Positions 63,526 to 64,000 of a stretch of DNA of 64,000 nt are shown in pieces (the first letter of the stretch is position 1; every line of letters begins with the position of its first letter). Origin of the DNA: Mycobacterium asiaticum (GTDB lineage Bacteria > Actinomycetota > Actinomycetes > Mycobacteriales > Mycobacteriaceae); NCBI RefSeq assembly GCF_001673635.1, contig NZ_LZMH01000031.1, forward strand, positions 124,001-188,000, read 5' to 3'. The position numbers and the translations under genes were made by a program. The notes beneath the pieces were generated by a model, which was not told the DNA's origin, made no database searches, and was given only the letters and a program-made list of their open reading frames with translations.

Positions 63526-64000
63526 CTACTGGCGGCGCAGCGCCGCTGCGAACATAGCGTCGGTGCCGTGTCGGTGCGGCCACAGCTGCACGTAGGGCCC
63601 CGCCCCGAGGTCCCCGGCCGGCTCGAACAGCGGCCGGGTGTCCACTGCTTCAACCGGGTGCCGGCGCAGCGCGTCGGCGACGACTCCCACCGTCTCGGCC
63701 AGGTGCGGCGAGCAGGTCGCATACAGCACCAGGCCGCCTGGCCGGGTCAGCGAGATCGCGGCCGCCAGCAGCTCGCGTTGCAGCTTGGCCAGCACGGGCA
63801 CGTCCGACGGCTGCCGACGCCAGCGCGCCTCTGGCCGGCGCCGCAGCGCACCCAGCCCGGTGCACGGGACATCGACCAGCACCCGGTCGAAACCCGGTTC
63901 CAGGTCGCTGTGGCGCCCGTCGACCCGCACCACCTCGACGGGCAGCCCGCGCGTGTTCTCGGTCACCAGATCCGCGCGATGCGGTGCCGGCTCCACCGCG
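63526..64000 (-). CDS. 16S rRNA m5C methyltransferase-like protein (RsmB/Fmu), C-terminal part
   Basis: The C-terminal 158 residues of an RsmB/Sun-family RNA cytosine-5 methyltransferase; the N-terminus lies beyond the right edge. Visible are the catalytic motif [20 protein letters not shown] with the nucleophile Cys region, [15 protein letters not shown], and the second conserved Cys in [18 protein letters not shown]. It corresponds to fmu (Rv1407). It ends ten bases before the rpe start, so both probably belong to one operon with ribD. Confidence 0.92.
   Translation of the reverse strand, partial: AVEPAPHRADLVTENTRGLPVEVVRVDGRHSDLEPGFDRVLVDVPCTGLGALRRRPEARWRRQPSDVPVLAKLQRELLAAAISLTRPGGLVLYATCSPHLAETVGVVADALRRHPVEAVDTRPLFEPAGDLGAGPYVQLWPHRHGTDAMFAAALRRQ

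Overview
The window is chromosomal DNA of a slow-growing Mycobacterium. The evidence is high GC, a PE_PGRS tail, a PPE protein of the PPW type, mycobacterial lipoproteins, a sufR-led SUF operon, and a gene order that reads as the inverted counterpart of the M. tuberculosis segment from about Rv1468c back to Rv1407. It is not M. tuberculosis: sufB has no intein, ppc (phosphoenolpyruvate carboxylase) is present, the PE_PGRS genes around ctaB are replaced by one PPE gene, and there are extra genes between secG and tpiA. The species cannot be fixed by reading alone. The PE_PGRS tail argues against a fast grower or the M. avium complex.

Layout. 1-3.6 kb: end of a PE_PGRS gene, an acyl-CoA dehydrogenase (fadE15-like) and a duplicated-domain lipoprotein. 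3.6-9.8 kb: minus-strand SUF iron-sulfur operon sufR-B-D-C-S-U-sufT, almost every junction overlapping or nearly so. 9.9-14.4 kb: mptB, an ABC exporter pair and heme A synthase ctaA. 14.4-19.0 kb: an Rv1455-like protein, a quinone oxidoreductase, a PPE-PPW gene and ctaB (heme O synthase). 19.3-26.2 kb: pentose phosphate operon tkt-tal-zwf-opcA-pgl plus a small Rv1444c-like protein. 26.3-32.2 kb: a molybdopterin oxidoreductase, ppc, a small membrane protein and secG. 32.2-35.7 kb: a divergent pair not seen at this place in M. tuberculosis, a PAS-GGDEF-EAL cyclic-di-GMP enzyme and a 521-residue protein built from two heme-oxygenase-like domains. 35.7-38.8 kb: glycolytic operon gap-pgk-tpiA. 39.2-50.8 kb: a PGV-repeat secreted protein, an FAD oxidoreductase with a DUF3556 membrane protein, a PucR-type regulator and a lipid cluster (acyltransferase, fadD12, lipO, WS/DGAT-like). 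51-55.8 kb: whiA-yvcK-rapZ-uvrC, coupled by 4-base overlaps. 55.9-64 kb: a short lprH-like lipoprotein, a PH-domain membrane protein, riboflavin genes (ribH, ribBA, ribE, ribD), lprG-P55, rpe and the end of an rsmB/fmu methyltransferase.

How it fits together. Much of the window is central carbon metabolism (gap-pgk-tpiA, the pentose phosphate operon, ppc, rpe) next to cofactor supply (SUF clusters, heme A/O, riboflavin). ctaA and ctaB lie 5.6 kb apart but share a 15-base motif with a TACTAC/GTAGT dyad near their promoters, which suggests joint control. The suf operon carries a match to the SufR operator across the sufR start codon.

The best candidate for something undescribed is the divergent pair at 32169-35704. 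The tandem protein has one half with heme-oxygenase-like diiron ligand spacing and a degenerate second half, and it shares an intergenic region with a PAS-GGDEF-EAL protein. No tRNA, rRNA, insertion sequence or CRISPR array was seen.
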